NCBI GenBank assembly: GCA_012719855.1
Contig: JAAXZN010000023.1
Coordinates: forward strand, 62,001 to 126,000
DNA from: Serratia liquefaciens
GTDB taxonomy: Bacteria; Pseudomonadota; Gammaproteobacteria; Enterobacterales; Enterobacteriaceae
Reading direction: 5' to 3'
DNA length: 64,000 bases
Shown one piece after another: positions 1 through 8,365 of the stretch. A model generated the notes under the pieces. That model was not told the DNA's origin. It saw only the letters and a list, made by a program, of their open reading frames with translations, and did no database searches. How positions within the stretch are numbered: the stretch's first letter is position 1; every line of letters begins with the position of its first letter. The position numbers were made by a program, and so were the translations under genes.

Positions 1-236
1 TTCGATTGCAAACGCCGGCGCAACGCAAAGCCTTCGACATGCTGTTCCTGCGCCCACATCAGCGTGCGCCTGGGGTGCCGTTCGCTTGGCAAAATGCCGC
101 CGACGTGCTGGCCAAGCAAGCGCTGCTGCGTCATCCGGATTTTGTTGTGGCACGCAAACGCGGGCAATTCTGGCAGGTACGAGAAAAAGTGTTCGATTAT
201 CAAGGACGCTTCCGCCGCGCCAATGAGCTGTACTGA
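1..236 (+). CDS. radD: RadD (YejH) helicase, C-terminal end only
   Basis: The gene enters from the left edge; only about the last 78 codons are visible, ending at a TGA at 234-236. The visible tail (ending in FRRANELY) lacks the helicase motifs, so the assignment rests on the tail sequence as I remember it and on position: in E. coli the superfamily 2 helicase RadD, involved in DNA repair, lies directly upstream of rplY in the same direction, as here. Internal Met codons near the edge are not the start. Family identity is likely but not proven from this fragment. Confidence 0.7.
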   Translation, partial: RLQTPAQRKAFDMLFLRPHQRAPGVPFAWQNAADVLAKQALLRHPDFVVARKRGQFWQVREKVFDYQGRFRRANELY

Positions 237-338
237 TCTTTGCCCCTTGCAAATCAGGCAGGTTTCCATTGCCCTGTGGGCGGCTTTCCGTTAAAATGCC
301 GCCCGCTTTGCCTGGGTTCGCCCGGTGCTAAAGCAGGT

Positions 339-462
339 TATACCCTATGAATTTCAAGTTACAGTTAGGCGCCCAGCTTACTCATCTCCTGGCGCTTACT
401 TAGGTAAGTAACTGGAGTGAGTCAGTGCAGGTAACAACACTGTGACTTGAAAGGCGACGGGT
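339..462. repeat. ERIC-like (IRU) palindromic repeat in the rplY leader
   Basis: An imperfect palindrome of about 124 bp. Outer arms TTTCAAGTTACAGT (from 352) and ACTGTGACTTGAAA (to about 453) pair with one mismatch, flanked by TATACCC on the left and ACGGGT on the right. The centre carries CTTACTTAGGTAAGTAACTGG followed by AGTGAG, which matches the ERIC core (CTTACATAAGTAAGTGACTGGGGTGAG) known from enterobacteria. It lies between radD and rplY, ending about 60 bp before the rplY start, so it is probably transcribed as part of the rplY 5' leader. Confidence 0.8.
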
Positions 463-523
463 GAATCGAACTTGCTACTGGGTCGCCTGTAGCAGGGTAA
501 ATTTTCTTTTAAGAGAAAAAACA

Positions 524-808
524 ATGTTCACTATCAAAGTAGAAGTACGTAAAGACCAGGGTAAGGGTGCGAGCCGCCGCCTGCGTGTTGCTAACAAATT
601 CCCAGCTATCGTTTACGGTGGCGAAGAAGCTCCAGTTTCCATCGAACTGGACCATGATTCTGTTAAGAACATGGAATCCAAACCAGAATTCTACAGCGAA
701 GCAGTAACTCTGGTTATCGACGGTAAAGAAACCAAAGTTAAAGTTCAGGCTGTACAGCGTCACCCGTTCAAGCCGAAACTGGCTCACATCGACTTCCGTC
801 GCGTTTAA
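524..808 (+). CDS. rplY: 50S ribosomal protein L25
   Basis: A 94-residue protein that binds 5S rRNA in the large ribosomal subunit; length equals E. coli L25 (94 aa). The sequence starts [19 protein letters not shown] and ends in HIDFRRV, both characteristic of the short, single-domain enterobacterial L25. The ATG at 524 is chosen over an upstream in-frame GTG at 461 because it gives the family length and follows a purine-rich AAGAGA stretch. The ERIC-like repeat occupies most of the upstream leader. A strong hairpin terminator follows and is shared with the convergent yejK. Confidence 0.97.
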   Translation: MFTIKVEVRKDQGKGASRRLRVANKFPAIVYGGEEAPVSIELDHDSVKNMESKPEFYSEAVTLVIDGKETKVKVQAVQRHPFKPKLAHIDFRRV

Positions 809-845
809 TCGCAACGAAATCGAACCTTTCGGGACGCCGAAGTAG

Positions 846-873
846 AAAACGCCGCAATTGCGGCGTTTTTTAT
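846..873. terminator. Bidirectional terminator rplY / yejK
   Basis: AAAACGCCGCAATTGCGGCGTTTT is a near-perfect palindrome with A and T runs on the two sides, located between the convergent stops of rplY (808) and yejK (893). It can end transcription in both directions. Confidence 0.9.
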
Positions 874-892
874 TGTCTGCGATCCGGCGAAA

Positions 893-1903
893 TTATTTGT
901 TGCCGCCGCCCAAACGACGTTGCAACTGATCGCGCAGGTTCGGCGGCGTGCCTTTAATGGTTAGCGTGTCGGGCGCCGCATCCCAGAACACGCGCTCTCC
1001 CAGCAGCATGGCGTCAAAGTTCATGCTGATGCCGCCGCCGCTACCGGCAAACTTGGTCAACTGACGCAGCGTACCGCGATCGGCCGGGAAGCTGTCTTCC
1101 AGCTGATAGCCCTGCTCGCTGGAAAACTGCAGAAAATCTTTCTCGCCCACCGGCGCGATCTCTTTCGACAGCTCCTGCAGCTCGATCTCTTCACCGGCCT
1201 GCAACTGTTCGTTGCAATAGCTGTAAACCTGCTGACGCACCGACTGGCGCTCATTTTTGTCCAGCTGCGCATCAGCGCAATAATCGTCAACCGCCTGCAA
1301 CAAGCCGCGGTTCTGCGCCTTGGTGTCCAACCCTTCCGCCGCCGCCAGGAAGTCCATAAAGAAATCGGAAACCTTGCGGCCCACACGCCCTCGAAGGAAG
1401 GTCAGGTAACGGGTCGATTCCGGATTGGTTTCCCACTCGGTCAGATCGATACGCGCGACGATATCGGCGTGGTTGATGTCCAGATAATGGGTGGTGTTGA
1501 TATCCAACTCTTCGTTGACGCGCGAACTGTTGCGGCTGTTGAGTACCGCAATCAATAAATACTCCGCCGCCAGATAACGGTACTGCCCAAACAGCACCAC
1601 GCCCCCTTCGGCAAACGGGTATTTGGCCAGTTCATCGCGCAGACGGCCGGTCGCCGCACGGCTGAAAGCCAGAAAATCTTTGTCTTCCTTACGGCAGGTG
1701 CGCAGCGCTTCCGCCAGCTCACTGCCCTCGTTGAACAGGCCGTAAGCCTTGCTCTTGGCGCTGTAGACACGATGCAGCTCTTCCATCATCTCTTCCACCG
1801 CCGCATTGGTGGGCAGCAAAGTATCGCGCAGCACCACGTCCAGCGTTTGTTCGTCGCGTTTAATCAACTGGTGCAGAGCAATCTGGTCGATATCCAGACT
1901 CAT
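893..1903 (-). CDS. yejK: Nucleoid-associated protein YejK (NdpA family)
   Basis: A 336-residue protein of the YejK/NdpA (37-kDa nucleoid-associated) family, close to the 335 aa of E. coli YejK. It begins [19 protein letters not shown] and ends with basic [11 protein letters not shown]. Family members associate with the bacterial nucleoid; the exact function is unknown. The ATG at 1903 has an AGGAGG ribosome-binding site 7 bp upstream (CCTCCT at 1911-1916 on the plus strand), which fixes the start. It is convergent with rplY and divergent from yejL, as in E. coli. Confidence 0.95.
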   Translation of the reverse strand: MSLDIDQIALHQLIKRDEQTLDVVLRDTLLPTNAAVEEMMEELHRVYSAKSKAYGLFNEGSELAEALRTCRKEDKDFLAFSRAATGRLRDELAKYPFAEGGVVLFGQYRYLAAEYLLIAVLNSRNSSRVNEELDINTTHYLDINHADIVARIDLTEWETNPESTRYLTFLRGRVGRKVSDFFMDFLAAAEGLDTKAQNRGLLQAVDDYCADAQLDKNERQSVRQQVYSYCNEQLQAGEEIELQELSKEIAPVGEKDFLQFSSEQGYQLEDSFPADRGTLRQLTKFAGSGGGISMNFDAMLLGERVFWDAAPDTLTIKGTPPNLRDQLQRRLGGGNK

Positions 1904-2207
1904 GGTAAATCCTCCTGTTCTTTTAGCGCGTATTCAAACACTGAAGGCCCCCGCGCTGCAACTTTAAAGCAGTGCACATCCCGCCAGAGATCTATAAATT
2001 CCTACCAACCATAAAGCAGACAAATACCCGAAATCAGCGGTGGATTTCAGGCTGCGCCCCGCAAGTCGTGCAGAATCATTGATATGGCCCGCAGGCCCCT
2101 CTCGCCACGCTAGGGTTTGAAAGACAAAGGGAATCGATAAAAGAGCAGAAAATCACTGTCCTATACGGTAAGATATGGGACTTTGTCAGGCTTTGAGCGC
2201 AATTTTT
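1904..2207. other. Divergent intergenic region yejK / yejL
   Basis: About 300 bp carrying the 5' regions of two divergent transcripts. On the plus strand TATACG around 2162 is a possible -10 element for yejL-yejM. No convincing RNA gene, repeat or further coding region is seen. Promoter assignment is tentative. Confidence 0.4.
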
Positions 2208-2435
2208 ATGCCACAATCATCCCGTTACAGTGACGAACACGTCGAACAACTGCTCTCCGAGCTGGTTAATGTTCTGGAAAAACACCATACTCCCACCGAT
2301 CTGTCTTTGATGGTGCTGGGCAACATGGTGACTAATTTGATCAATACCAGCGTTGCTCCGGTTCAGCGGAAGACGCTGGCAAGATCGTTTGCAGAGGCTC
2401 TGCAAGCTTCTATTCGTGAAGATAAAGCGCATTAA
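2208..2435 (+). CDS. yejL: DUF1414 small protein YejL
   Basis: A 75-residue protein, identical in length to E. coli YejL, beginning [16 protein letters not shown] and ending SIREDKAH. It belongs to the UPF0352/DUF1414 family of small, probably helical cytoplasmic proteins of unknown function. An in-frame ATG at 2175 would add 11 residues not present in the family, so 2208 is preferred. Its stop is 9 bp before the yejM start, so the two genes form an operon, as in E. coli. Confidence 0.95.
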   Translation: MPQSSRYSDEHVEQLLSELVNVLEKHHTPTDLSLMVLGNMVTNLINTSVAPVQRKTLARSFAEALQASIREDKAH

Positions 2436-2444
2436 TAAATACTT

Positions 2445-4226
2445 ATGGTGACAAACCGTCAGCGTTATCGTGAAAAAGTCTCCCAGATGATCAGCTGGGG
2501 GCACTGGTTCGCCTTATTCAATATCCTGCTCGCCCTCGGGCTGGGTAGCCGCTACCTGTTTGTCACTGACTGGCCCTCTTCCCTGTTGGGCCGGGTTTAT
2601 GCCCTGGTCAGCTTACTGGGGCATTTCAGCTTTATCGTTTTCGCCGGCTACCTGCTGGTTATTTTCCCGCTCACCTTTGTGGTGATGTCGCAGCGGCTGC
2701 TGCGATTTATTTCCGCCGCGCTGGCCACTGCCGGCCTGACGCTGTTGCTGGTCGACAGCGAGGTCTTTACGCATTTCCACCTTCACCTTAACCCGGTGGT
2801 GTGGGAACTGGTGGTCAACCCGGATCAAAGTGAGCTGGCGCGCGACTGGCAGCTGATGTTTATCTGCGTGCCGGTGATCTTCCTGGTCGAGATGCTGTTC
2901 GGCACCTGGAGCTGGCAAAAGCTGCGCAGCCTGAACCGCCAACGTTTCGGCAAGCCGCTGGCGGTGCTGTTTATCAGCGCCTTCTTTGCCTCGCACCTGA
3001 TTTATATTTGGGCCGATGCCAATTTCTATCGCCCGATCACCATGCAGCGGGCGAACCTGCCGCTGTCGTATCCAATGACAGCGCGTAAATTCCTTGAGAA
3101 GCACGGCCTGCTCGATTCGCAAGAATATGAGCGCCGGCTGGTGCAGCAAGGGAATCCGGAAGCCGTTGCGGTGGAGTATCCCCTTAACGACCTGAGCTAC
3201 GACGACAAAGGCAGCGGTTATAACCTGCTGATGATCGTGGTAGACGGCGTACGCGAACAGGATATGAAGCAGGATATGCCTGCCCTCACCCGCTTCGCCC
3301 AGGAAAACATTCGCTTTAGCGATCACTACAGTTCTGGCAATCATGCGGATACCGGCCTGTTTGGCCTGTTCTACGGCATTTCGCCGACCTATCTGGACAG
3401 CATTCTTGCCGCGCGCAAACCTTCCGCTCTGATCAGTGCGCTAAGCGCCCAGGGTTATCAATTTGGTTTGTTCTCGTCCGACGGCTTTAACGCCAGCCTG
3501 TATCGCCAGGCGCTGTTGACCGATTTCACGCTGCCGGCGCCTGCCCAGCAAAATGATTCGGTGACCACACAGCAGTGGCAACGCTGGTTGGCCGATCAAA
3601 ACAGCAACGCTCCGTGGTTCTCTTACATCAACTTCCGCGGTGCAGAACCGGCAGCCAATGAGAAAACCCCGGCCCCGGCTGACTTTATTCAGCGCTACCG
3701 GGCCGGCGCGCAGGATGTGGATGCGCAGATTGCCCAGGTGCTCAACACGCTCAAAGAGCGTGGCGTACTGGATAAAACCGTGGTGGTGATCACCGCAGAA
3801 CACGGCGTTGAATTTAACGACACCGGTAAAGGTTACTGGGGCGCAGGCCGCAGTTTCAGCCAACAGCAGCTACAGGTGCCGTTGATTATCCACTGGCCGG
3901 GTACGCCAGCGCAGACCATCAATAAACTGACCGGTCACAACGACGTTATGCGCACGCTAATGCAGCGTTTACTGCACGTGAAAACGCCTGCGAAGGACTA
4001 CTCGCAAGGTGAAGACCTGTTTACGGCCCAGCGTAGAAACAACTGGGTGGCTACCGGCGATAACAGCCTGTTGGTGATCACCACGCCAACGCAAACCCTG
4101 GTGTTGGACAGCAGCGGCAATTACCGCGCGTACGATAAAAATGACAAAGAGATCAAGGACGAAAAACCGCAACTCGCTCTGTTGCTGCAGGTATTGACCG
4201 ACGTGAAGCGCTTTATCGCCAACTAA
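2445..4226 (+). CDS. yejM: LPS synthesis regulator YejM (PbgA/LapC)
   Basis: A 593-residue inner-membrane protein (E. coli 586 aa). The N-terminal 200 residues hold five hydrophobic segments (about 20-40, 50-75, 85-105, 135-155, 170-190); the rest is a periplasmic alkaline-phosphatase/sulfatase-fold domain beginning near YNLLMIVVDG. In E. coli this essential protein senses LPS and opposes LapB, so protecting LpxC from FtsH proteolysis. The family is regarded as a non-catalytic sulfatase relative. The basic linker between membrane and periplasmic parts (YPMTARKFLEKHGLLDSQEY) is conserved. It is co-transcribed with yejL; the ATG at 2445 aligns with the E. coli start. Confidence 0.95.
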   Translation: MVTNRQRYREKVSQMISWGHWFALFNILLALGLGSRYLFVTDWPSSLLGRVYALVSLLGHFSFIVFAGYLLVIFPLTFVVMSQRLLRFISAALATAGLTLLLVDSEVFTHFHLHLNPVVWELVVNPDQSELARDWQLMFICVPVIFLVEMLFGTWSWQKLRSLNRQRFGKPLAVLFISAFFASHLIYIWADANFYRPITMQRANLPLSYPMTARKFLEKHGLLDSQEYERRLVQQGNPEAVAVEYPLNDLSYDDKGSGYNLLMIVVDGVREQDMKQDMPALTRFAQENIRFSDHYSSGNHADTGLFGLFYGISPTYLDSILAARKPSALISALSAQGYQFGLFSSDGFNASLYRQALLTDFTLPAPAQQNDSVTTQQWQRWLADQNSNAPWFSYINFRGAEPAANEKTPAPADFIQRYRAGAQDVDAQIAQVLNTLKERGVLDKTVVVITAEHGVEFNDTGKGYWGAGRSFSQQQLQVPLIIHWPGTPAQTINKLTGHNDVMRTLMQRLLHVKTPAKDYSQGEDLFTAQRRNNWVATGDNSLLVITTPTQTLVLDSSGNYRAYDKNDKEIKDEKPQLALLLQVLTDVKRFIAN

Positions 4227-4304
4227 TCGCTTAAAATACAAGCAGTCAGGTGAATTCGCTCTTGCTTTGAAATTGGGAACGGGTAGTATTATTTCCCACA
4301 GTGT

Positions 4305-4381
4305 CGGCATGTAGCGCAGCTTGGTAGCGCACCGTCATGGGGTGTCGGGGGTCGGAGGTTCGAATCCTCTCATGCCGACCA
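4305..4381 (+). tRNA. proL: tRNA-Pro (anticodon GGG)
   Basis: A 77-nt cloverleaf: acceptor CGGCATG pairs with CATGCCG, the T arm is GGAGG-TTCGAAT-CCTCT, and the discriminator A and CCA end are encoded. The anticodon loop ATGGGGT gives GGG, reading CCC and CCU. The anticodon stem has the U-U mismatch also seen in E. coli proL. Position after yejM matches E. coli. A likely promoter is TTGCTT (about 4263) with TAGTAT about 16 bp downstream. A terminator follows at 4392. Confidence 0.97.
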
Positions 4382-4391
4382 AATTAATGAG

Positions 4392-4420
4392 AAAAGCCTG
4401 CTTTTAAGCAGGCTTTTTTT
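4392..4420 (+). terminator. Terminator of tRNA-Pro
   Basis: AAAGCCTGC-TTTTAA-GCAGGCTTTTTTT is a stem with an eight-T tail beginning 11 nt after the CCA end of tRNA-Pro. Confidence 0.92.
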
Positions 4421-4540
4421 CGTCTGCCGTTCAACAAATTTTCTCATCAATCGGCTACTTCTCACGCCTGCCGCCAGGAGGTTATATTTCCCCCTTATAG
4501 GGCAATGTGCACTGAGATACTGACTCAGCAACAGAAAACG

Positions 4541-4574
4541 AAAAACCCCAGCAATCGCGAAGATTACTGGGGTT
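4541..4574 (-). terminator. Terminator of the tRNA-Ser/tRNA-Thr transcript
   Basis: Read on the minus strand, CGAACCCCAGTAATC pairs imperfectly with GATTGCTGGGGTTTTTCG, giving a GC-rich stem followed by a T run, about 30 nt beyond the 3' end of tRNA-Thr. Confidence 0.85.
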
Positions 4575-4604
4575 CGTAGACGCTAAGCGTCGGTACTGCT
4601 TATA

Positions 4605-4680
<76 letters not shown>

Positions 4681-4686
4681 TAAATT

Positions 4687-4774
4687 TGGCGGAAGGACAG
4701 AGATTCGAACTCTGGGAGCTGTTACACTCGACGGTTTTCAAGACCGTTGCCTTAAACCACTCGGCCATCCTTCC
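4687..4774 (-). tRNA. tRNA-Ser (anticodon TGA)
   Basis: An 88-nt class II tRNA on the minus strand, with acceptor GGAAGGA, a long variable arm (GAGTGTAACAGCTC), anticodon loop CTTGAAA giving TGA (reads UCA family codons), T arm AGAGTTCGAATCTCT and encoded CCA. It resembles E. coli serT. It is the first gene of a two-tRNA transcript with tRNA-Thr. Confidence 0.96.
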
Positions 4775-4885
4775 AATGGGCGCAGATATTAGCGCTACCG
4801 TTATGAAATGTCTATCGTTTCATGAAAAAAAATGCAGGAAACAGTGCGTTTGCTTAAACTTCAAGCCGCTAACGGTTAAAAAATG

Positions 4886-4908
4886 AAAAACCCCGCAAAA
4901 GCGGGGCC
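4886..4908 (-). terminator. Terminator of osmE
   Basis: On the minus strand GGCCCCGCTTTTGCGGGG is followed by TTTTTCATTTTTT, a short strong hairpin with a T tail, about 23 nt past the osmE stop. Confidence 0.9.
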
Positions 4909-4930
4909 GGATGGCTCACTTCAGCGGGGA

Positions 4931-5260
4931 TTATTTAGGCTGTGAGTCGTAATCAGAACAGGTCTGATAGCCTTTGTTCATCACATGACCGGTATCGCTG
5001 TAGCTGACAAAATAGGTTTGCACCTTCCCGTCACGCGGCGCTACCGCGTAGGTGTCGCAAGTCCCCTGAGCGTGGACCAAAGTCGCCGTGGTTGACGGTG
5101 GACCGGCAATGGCACGAACCTGCTGCTTGGTCATCCCCACTTTGACATCACTGACCACAGGCTCCTGAACGTAACTGGCGGCCCTGTCATAAGCCGTACA
5201 GCCGGCAATAATAGAAAATGTCGCTGCTGTGCAAACGGCTAAAATCAGCTTGTTCGTCAT
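4931..5260 (-). CDS. osmE: Osmotically inducible lipoprotein OsmE
   Basis: A 109-residue precursor (E. coli 112 aa) with a lipoprotein signal: hydrophobic stretch then a lipobox ending IIAGC, so Cys21 is the predicted lipidated residue. The mature part is a SmpA/BamE-like fold with VKVGMTKQQVRAIAGPPS and the conserved GTCDTY and CSDYD cysteines. The next residues after Cys are TAY, predicting outer-membrane sorting. The ATG at 5260 is chosen because the upstream in-frame extension lacks a signal peptide. Upstream TAGACT around 5295-5300 on the minus strand could serve as an RpoS-type -10, in line with osmotic and stationary-phase control known in E. coli. Confidence 0.93.
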   Translation of the reverse strand: MTNKLILAVCTAATFSIIAGCTAYDRAASYVQEPVVSDVKVGMTKQQVRAIAGPPSTTATLVHAQGTCDTYAVAPRDGKVQTYFVSYSDTGHVMNKGYQTCSDYDSQPK

Positions 5261-5274
5261 GACTTGTCCTCTTG

Positions 5275-5293
5275 GAGTACGTTTGTTGTACTC
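5275..5293 (-). promoter_or_regulatory. Inverted repeat in the osmE leader
   Basis: GAGTAC-N7-GTACTC, a perfect 6-bp inverted repeat 15 bp upstream of the osmE start and just before its purine-rich ribosome-binding site. It could be a leader hairpin or an operator; no regulator can be named. Confidence 0.35.
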
Positions 5294-5327
5294 TAAGTCT
5301 AGAAGAGGAAAGGCTTTTCTACAAATT

Positions 5328-6734
5328 TCACTTTGTCGATAGGTGCGGTTTACGCCGCCGCGTAGCCAGACACCACAACAAATCACACAGCAGAAACAGC
5401 AGTAAACTGACGCCCATCACCGGTAAACAAAAGCCCAGCAGCAGCGTCAGGCAGACAATCAGCAACAGCGGCCCTTTCGGCGTTTTGCGCAGCAACATAA
5501 AGGGGGAGCGGGCAGGTTTACGTACTACTCGCGTTGGCCTACCCCGCCACCACATCAGATACCCCATCACCACCATCGCCACCAGCCCGGCGGCAAAGAC
5601 CACCAGCACCAGCTCATTGACCAGGCCAAACAGGACGCCCATATGCAGATCGATTCCCCAGCGCGTTAATTTTGCCGCGAGCGGGTATTGTTCAAAACTG
5701 ACACGGTCGGTAATGACCAGGGTTACGGGATCGATAGCAACAGCATCAACCTGCGTCGGCCAACGGCGATCGATCTCCATCACCGTCCAGGCCTGCCCCG
5801 CCATCGCCGGCTGCTTGATTTCAACCCTGGCGGCGTCGATACCGGCCTGCCGTGCACCGGCCAGGGCCCTGTCATACATGGCGCCATCCTGAAGCGGTTT
5901 CGCCCTGACCATCATATGACCATGATGCTCCGCATGATCGCCGGCAGGCACAGCGTCCTGCCCGTTGATCGCCGTCGACAGCGAAGGAGTCGCCCAGCCG
6001 AACTGGTGGCGCAGTACGCTGATGTTCTCCCCGGCCCACTGTGACCAGGTCAGCCCGGTGGCGGAAAAGAACAGCAGGCCGACCAGCAGCAGTACGCCAC
6101 TTTTTTCATGTAACTCGCGTAAACCGCCACGCTGTCGCGTTAGCTTCTTACGCCTGCGCGCGCCCCATAGGATCAGGCCACCCAGCGCGGCAATCCATAG
6201 CCAGGAGGCCGCCAGTTCGCTGTAATTGCGCCCCACATCCCCCAGCAACAGGCTGCGGTGAAATTGGTCCAGCCAGGTGCGCAACGGCAATACGCCGCTG
6301 GTGCCATAAACCGTCATGACGCCATGCGTCTGCGCCGTAACCGGATCGACAAACACCGCCAAACGTTCCGAAGCCTGAAGCCCTGCAACGTTAAACAGTA
6401 CCCGGGTATTCTCACCCTCTGCCGGAGAGGGGCGCACCGCAGAGAGTGAAGCCTTTGATGGCGCTATCGCCTGAGCGGCCATAATCTGCTGTTTTAACGG
6501 CAATACCGGCCCGGTGCTGTCGTTATACAACTGCGGGGCATAAAGCCGTGATTCAATTTGCGGCGTCAAGGCATAGAATATGCCACTCAATGCCGCAATA
6601 AGTAAAAACGGCCCAACAAACAGCCCAATATAAAAATGAATCCGCATAGCCAACGGAATAAACCAACTGCGAGTGGTCACCTGCTGGTTAATATTTTGTG
6701 CAGCCGCAGGCAACGCAATATTGCGTTCAGACAT
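5328..6734 (-). CDS. PepSY-associated transmembrane protein
   Basis: A 468-residue inner-membrane protein of the PepSY-TM family. A first membrane helix lies at about 28-52 (IHFYIGLFVGPFLLIAALSG), followed by a periplasmic PepSY region, further helices at about 175-190 and 215-235, a second periplasmic PepSY-like region and C-terminal helices (about 370-395, 425-455). A His/Met-rich patch HAEHHGHMM lies near residue 275. Relatives are linked to iron-siderophore or copper uptake, often next to TonB receptors. It is divergent from a Met/His-rich DUF2946 gene 168 bp away, which favours a metal role. No TonB receptor is nearby. The substrate is unknown. Confidence 0.85.
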   Translation of the reverse strand: MSERNIALPAAAQNINQQVTTRSWFIPLAMRIHFYIGLFVGPFLLIAALSGIFYALTPQIESRLYAPQLYNDSTGPVLPLKQQIMAAQAIAPSKASLSAVRPSPAEGENTRVLFNVAGLQASERLAVFVDPVTAQTHGVMTVYGTSGVLPLRTWLDQFHRSLLLGDVGRNYSELAASWLWIAALGGLILWGARRRKKLTRQRGGLRELHEKSGVLLLVGLLFFSATGLTWSQWAGENISVLRHQFGWATPSLSTAINGQDAVPAGDHAEHHGHMMVRAKPLQDGAMYDRALAGARQAGIDAARVEIKQPAMAGQAWTVMEIDRRWPTQVDAVAIDPVTLVITDRVSFEQYPLAAKLTRWGIDLHMGVLFGLVNELVLVVFAAGLVAMVVMGYLMWWRGRPTRVVRKPARSPFMLLRKTPKGPLLLIVCLTLLLGFCLPVMGVSLLLFLLCDLLWCLATRRRKPHLSTK

Positions 6735-6902
6735 GATAAGTCATCCGTGGTCAAATGGAATTACCCGGAATCTACCCGAATTAAATTCATTTAACAAACA
6801 GATTTCTTCTCTGTTTAGCTTAATTCTCATCAATGTTACAATAGTGGAACAACTGCTGATGTTATCATTCCTTTACGCTTCAACTCTGGAAGGACGCTCC
6901 TG

Positions 6903-7343
6903 GTGAAACTGTCAATTCAACATATGCGCACGCTGGCCTGGCTGGGCCTGTTCGCTATGTTGATGATATTCATCGCGCCATCAATCTCCGCCCACCTTGC
7001 AGAAAATAGCATGGATAACAGCGAGATGGCTGGAATATCCATGAGTGAGGAGCATGCCGGGCACAGCGCGATGATGAGCCAGAGCCTCGTCGATAGCCCG
7101 CCGGCAGGGCACAACATGGCGGACATGGGCACCGGCGACTGTTTTGACTTCTGTGGCTACTGCAGCCTGTTTCATCACAGCCCGCCACTGGTTATTTTGC
7201 CGTCAACACTCCCGGCACTCAATATTCAACGCGCGCCATCCCTTATTCCAACCCTTTTTCATATTATTATTCCCTCTGTCTTCCCGCCTTATCAAACCCG
7301 GGCACCACCTTTCACTTCCATTAATACTGTTAAATATTTCTAA
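6903..7343 (+). CDS. DUF2946-type Met/His-rich secreted protein
   Basis: A 146-residue protein starting with GTG at 6903 after AAGGA. Residues 8-30 form a hydrophobic signal or anchor (TLAWLGLFAMLMIFIAPSIS). Residues 35-80 are rich in Met, His and Asp (for example EEHAGHSAMMSQ, HNMADMGTGD), followed by CFDFCGYC and HH, a layout seen in DUF2946 proteins that accompany copper-responsive genes. The tail is hydrophobic and Pro-rich. It is divergent from the PepSY gene and convergent with the beta-lactamase gene. Periplasmic copper binding is inferred from composition only. An ATG at 6924 is an alternative start but would cut into the signal segment. Confidence 0.75.
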   Translation: MKLSIQHMRTLAWLGLFAMLMIFIAPSISAHLAENSMDNSEMAGISMSEEHAGHSAMMSQSLVDSPPAGHNMADMGTGDCFDFCGYCSLFHHSPPLVILPSTLPALNIQRAPSLIPTLFHIIIPSVFPPYQTRAPPFTSINTVKYF

Positions 7344-7403
7344 TTTTCATACCTTATTTTATTGGGTAGGGTTAATTGCGCCAAAATAAAATAGAAACAT
7401 AAC

Positions 7404-8300
7404 TTAATTTTTACTTTGCTGTTGTTTTAGCTGCGTCTCAAAATCCCGTTGGGACTGCTGCACATATTGCTGTAGCCCCAGCCGATCGACAAAAGCATCC
7501 CGGTCACCAGCCTGCAGTCGCGCCATTTTATTTTCCAAATTGAAGCGCGTTCCCTTATTAGCGATAAAAATATCCGCGTGCTGCTGGGCCAAAAGCCTAA
7601 AGCTGCCGCGGATGTCCGGCACCAGATTCGGGTAGTTTTTGTTGCCGACCAGATAATAGTCCGGGGTTGCCAAGCTGTCGGCATAGACCAGTCGATAGGT
7701 TTTCCCGCCCTGCCGCAGCGTGGTCGACCATGAGGTGGCGCCGGGCAAATGCCCTGGCGTCATTAATGCCGTTAACTTCACGCCTCCCAGCGTGATGCTA
7801 TCGCCCTGCCCGACGATAATGTCGGCCTTCACCGCTGGGAAACTCAGCGCATCCCCCAAGGCAAAGTCCTGTATTCCTCCCCGCGCCAACTGTTGGGCAT
7901 TGGCGGCGCTGGCAACAACTTTTGCTCCGCTCCAGGCTTTCAGCCGAGCAATGCCTCCGGCCTGATCGAGGCGAGCATGGCTGTTAAGAATGAAGCGCAA
8001 ATCCTTGATGTCAAAACCCAAGGCCTCAATATGGGATTTTATCGCCGGCGCACTGGCATCCAACGCCGCATCAATAAGAATCAACCCTTCCGGCGTGCTG
8101 AACAGCACGGAAGAAAGGTTGCGCGTGCCGACATAATACACTTGAGGGAACATCTGGAATGGCGCTACCGGCTGCGCCCATTGCTCAAAAAGTGAATAGG
8201 GCGGAACGCTGGACAACGGTTGCGCAGGATCGAGCCGTGCCTGAGCGTTAAAGCACAGTGAGAATGTCATAGCCATCAGATAACCCATGTTTTTTTTCAT
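7404..8300 (-). CDS. Subclass B3 metallo-beta-lactamase, Arg/Gln/Lys (RQK) active-site variant
   Basis: A 298-residue periplasmic enzyme with a signal peptide cleaved after NAQA (about residue 21). The MBL fold shows the metal-binding stretch H108-A-R110-L-D112-Q113, then TPGH184 and ANK249. Canonical B3 enzymes have His116, His118, His196 for zinc 1 and Asp120, His121, His263 for zinc 2. Here His118 is Arg, His121 is Gln and His263 is Lys, while His116, Asp120 and His196 remain. This matches the SPR-1-type (B3-RQK) group described from Serratia proteamaculans. It should hydrolyse beta-lactams, but with altered metal dependence. The gene is divergent from a LysR regulator with a palindrome in the 79-bp gap. 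Confidence 0.92.
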   Translation of the reverse strand: MKKNMGYLMAMTFSLCFNAQARLDPAQPLSSVPPYSLFEQWAQPVAPFQMFPQVYYVGTRNLSSVLFSTPEGLILIDAALDASAPAIKSHIEALGFDIKDLRFILNSHARLDQAGGIARLKAWSGAKVVASAANAQQLARGGIQDFALGDALSFPAVKADIIVGQGDSITLGGVKLTALMTPGHLPGATSWSTTLRQGGKTYRLVYADSLATPDYYLVGNKNYPNLVPDIRGSFRLLAQQHADIFIANKGTRFNLENKMARLQAGDRDAFVDRLGLQQYVQQSQRDFETQLKQQQSKN

Positions 8301-8348
8301 GTTTCAGCTCTACGGGGAAAAACAGGGCTGAAGTATACTCAGCCTCAT

Positions 8349-8365
8349 ATTGAAGCGTATTCAAT
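8349..8365. promoter_or_regulatory. LysR-type T-N11-A palindrome
   Basis: ATTGAA-GCGTA-TTCAAT, a perfect 6-bp inverted repeat containing a T-N11-A motif, in the 79-bp gap between the beta-lactamase start (8300) and the LysR start (8380). Position and symmetry suit the binding site of the divergent LysR protein. An in-frame TTG within it (8350) is not considered the LysR start. Confidence 0.6.

Noticed and set aside
4686..4886. A 66-codon plus-strand frame
   Set aside because: It runs through tRNA-Ser on the opposite strand and into the osmE terminator region, so it is not a gene.
5272..5892. A 206-codon plus-strand frame
   Set aside because: It is antisense to the PepSY membrane-protein gene and has low-complexity Ser/Thr/Arg composition without a recognisable domain.
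6816..6840. A Fur-box-like half-site (GATGAGAATTA on the minus strand) between the PepSY and DUF2946 genes
   Set aside because: Only one half resembles the consensus; the other half is degenerate, so iron control cannot be claimed.
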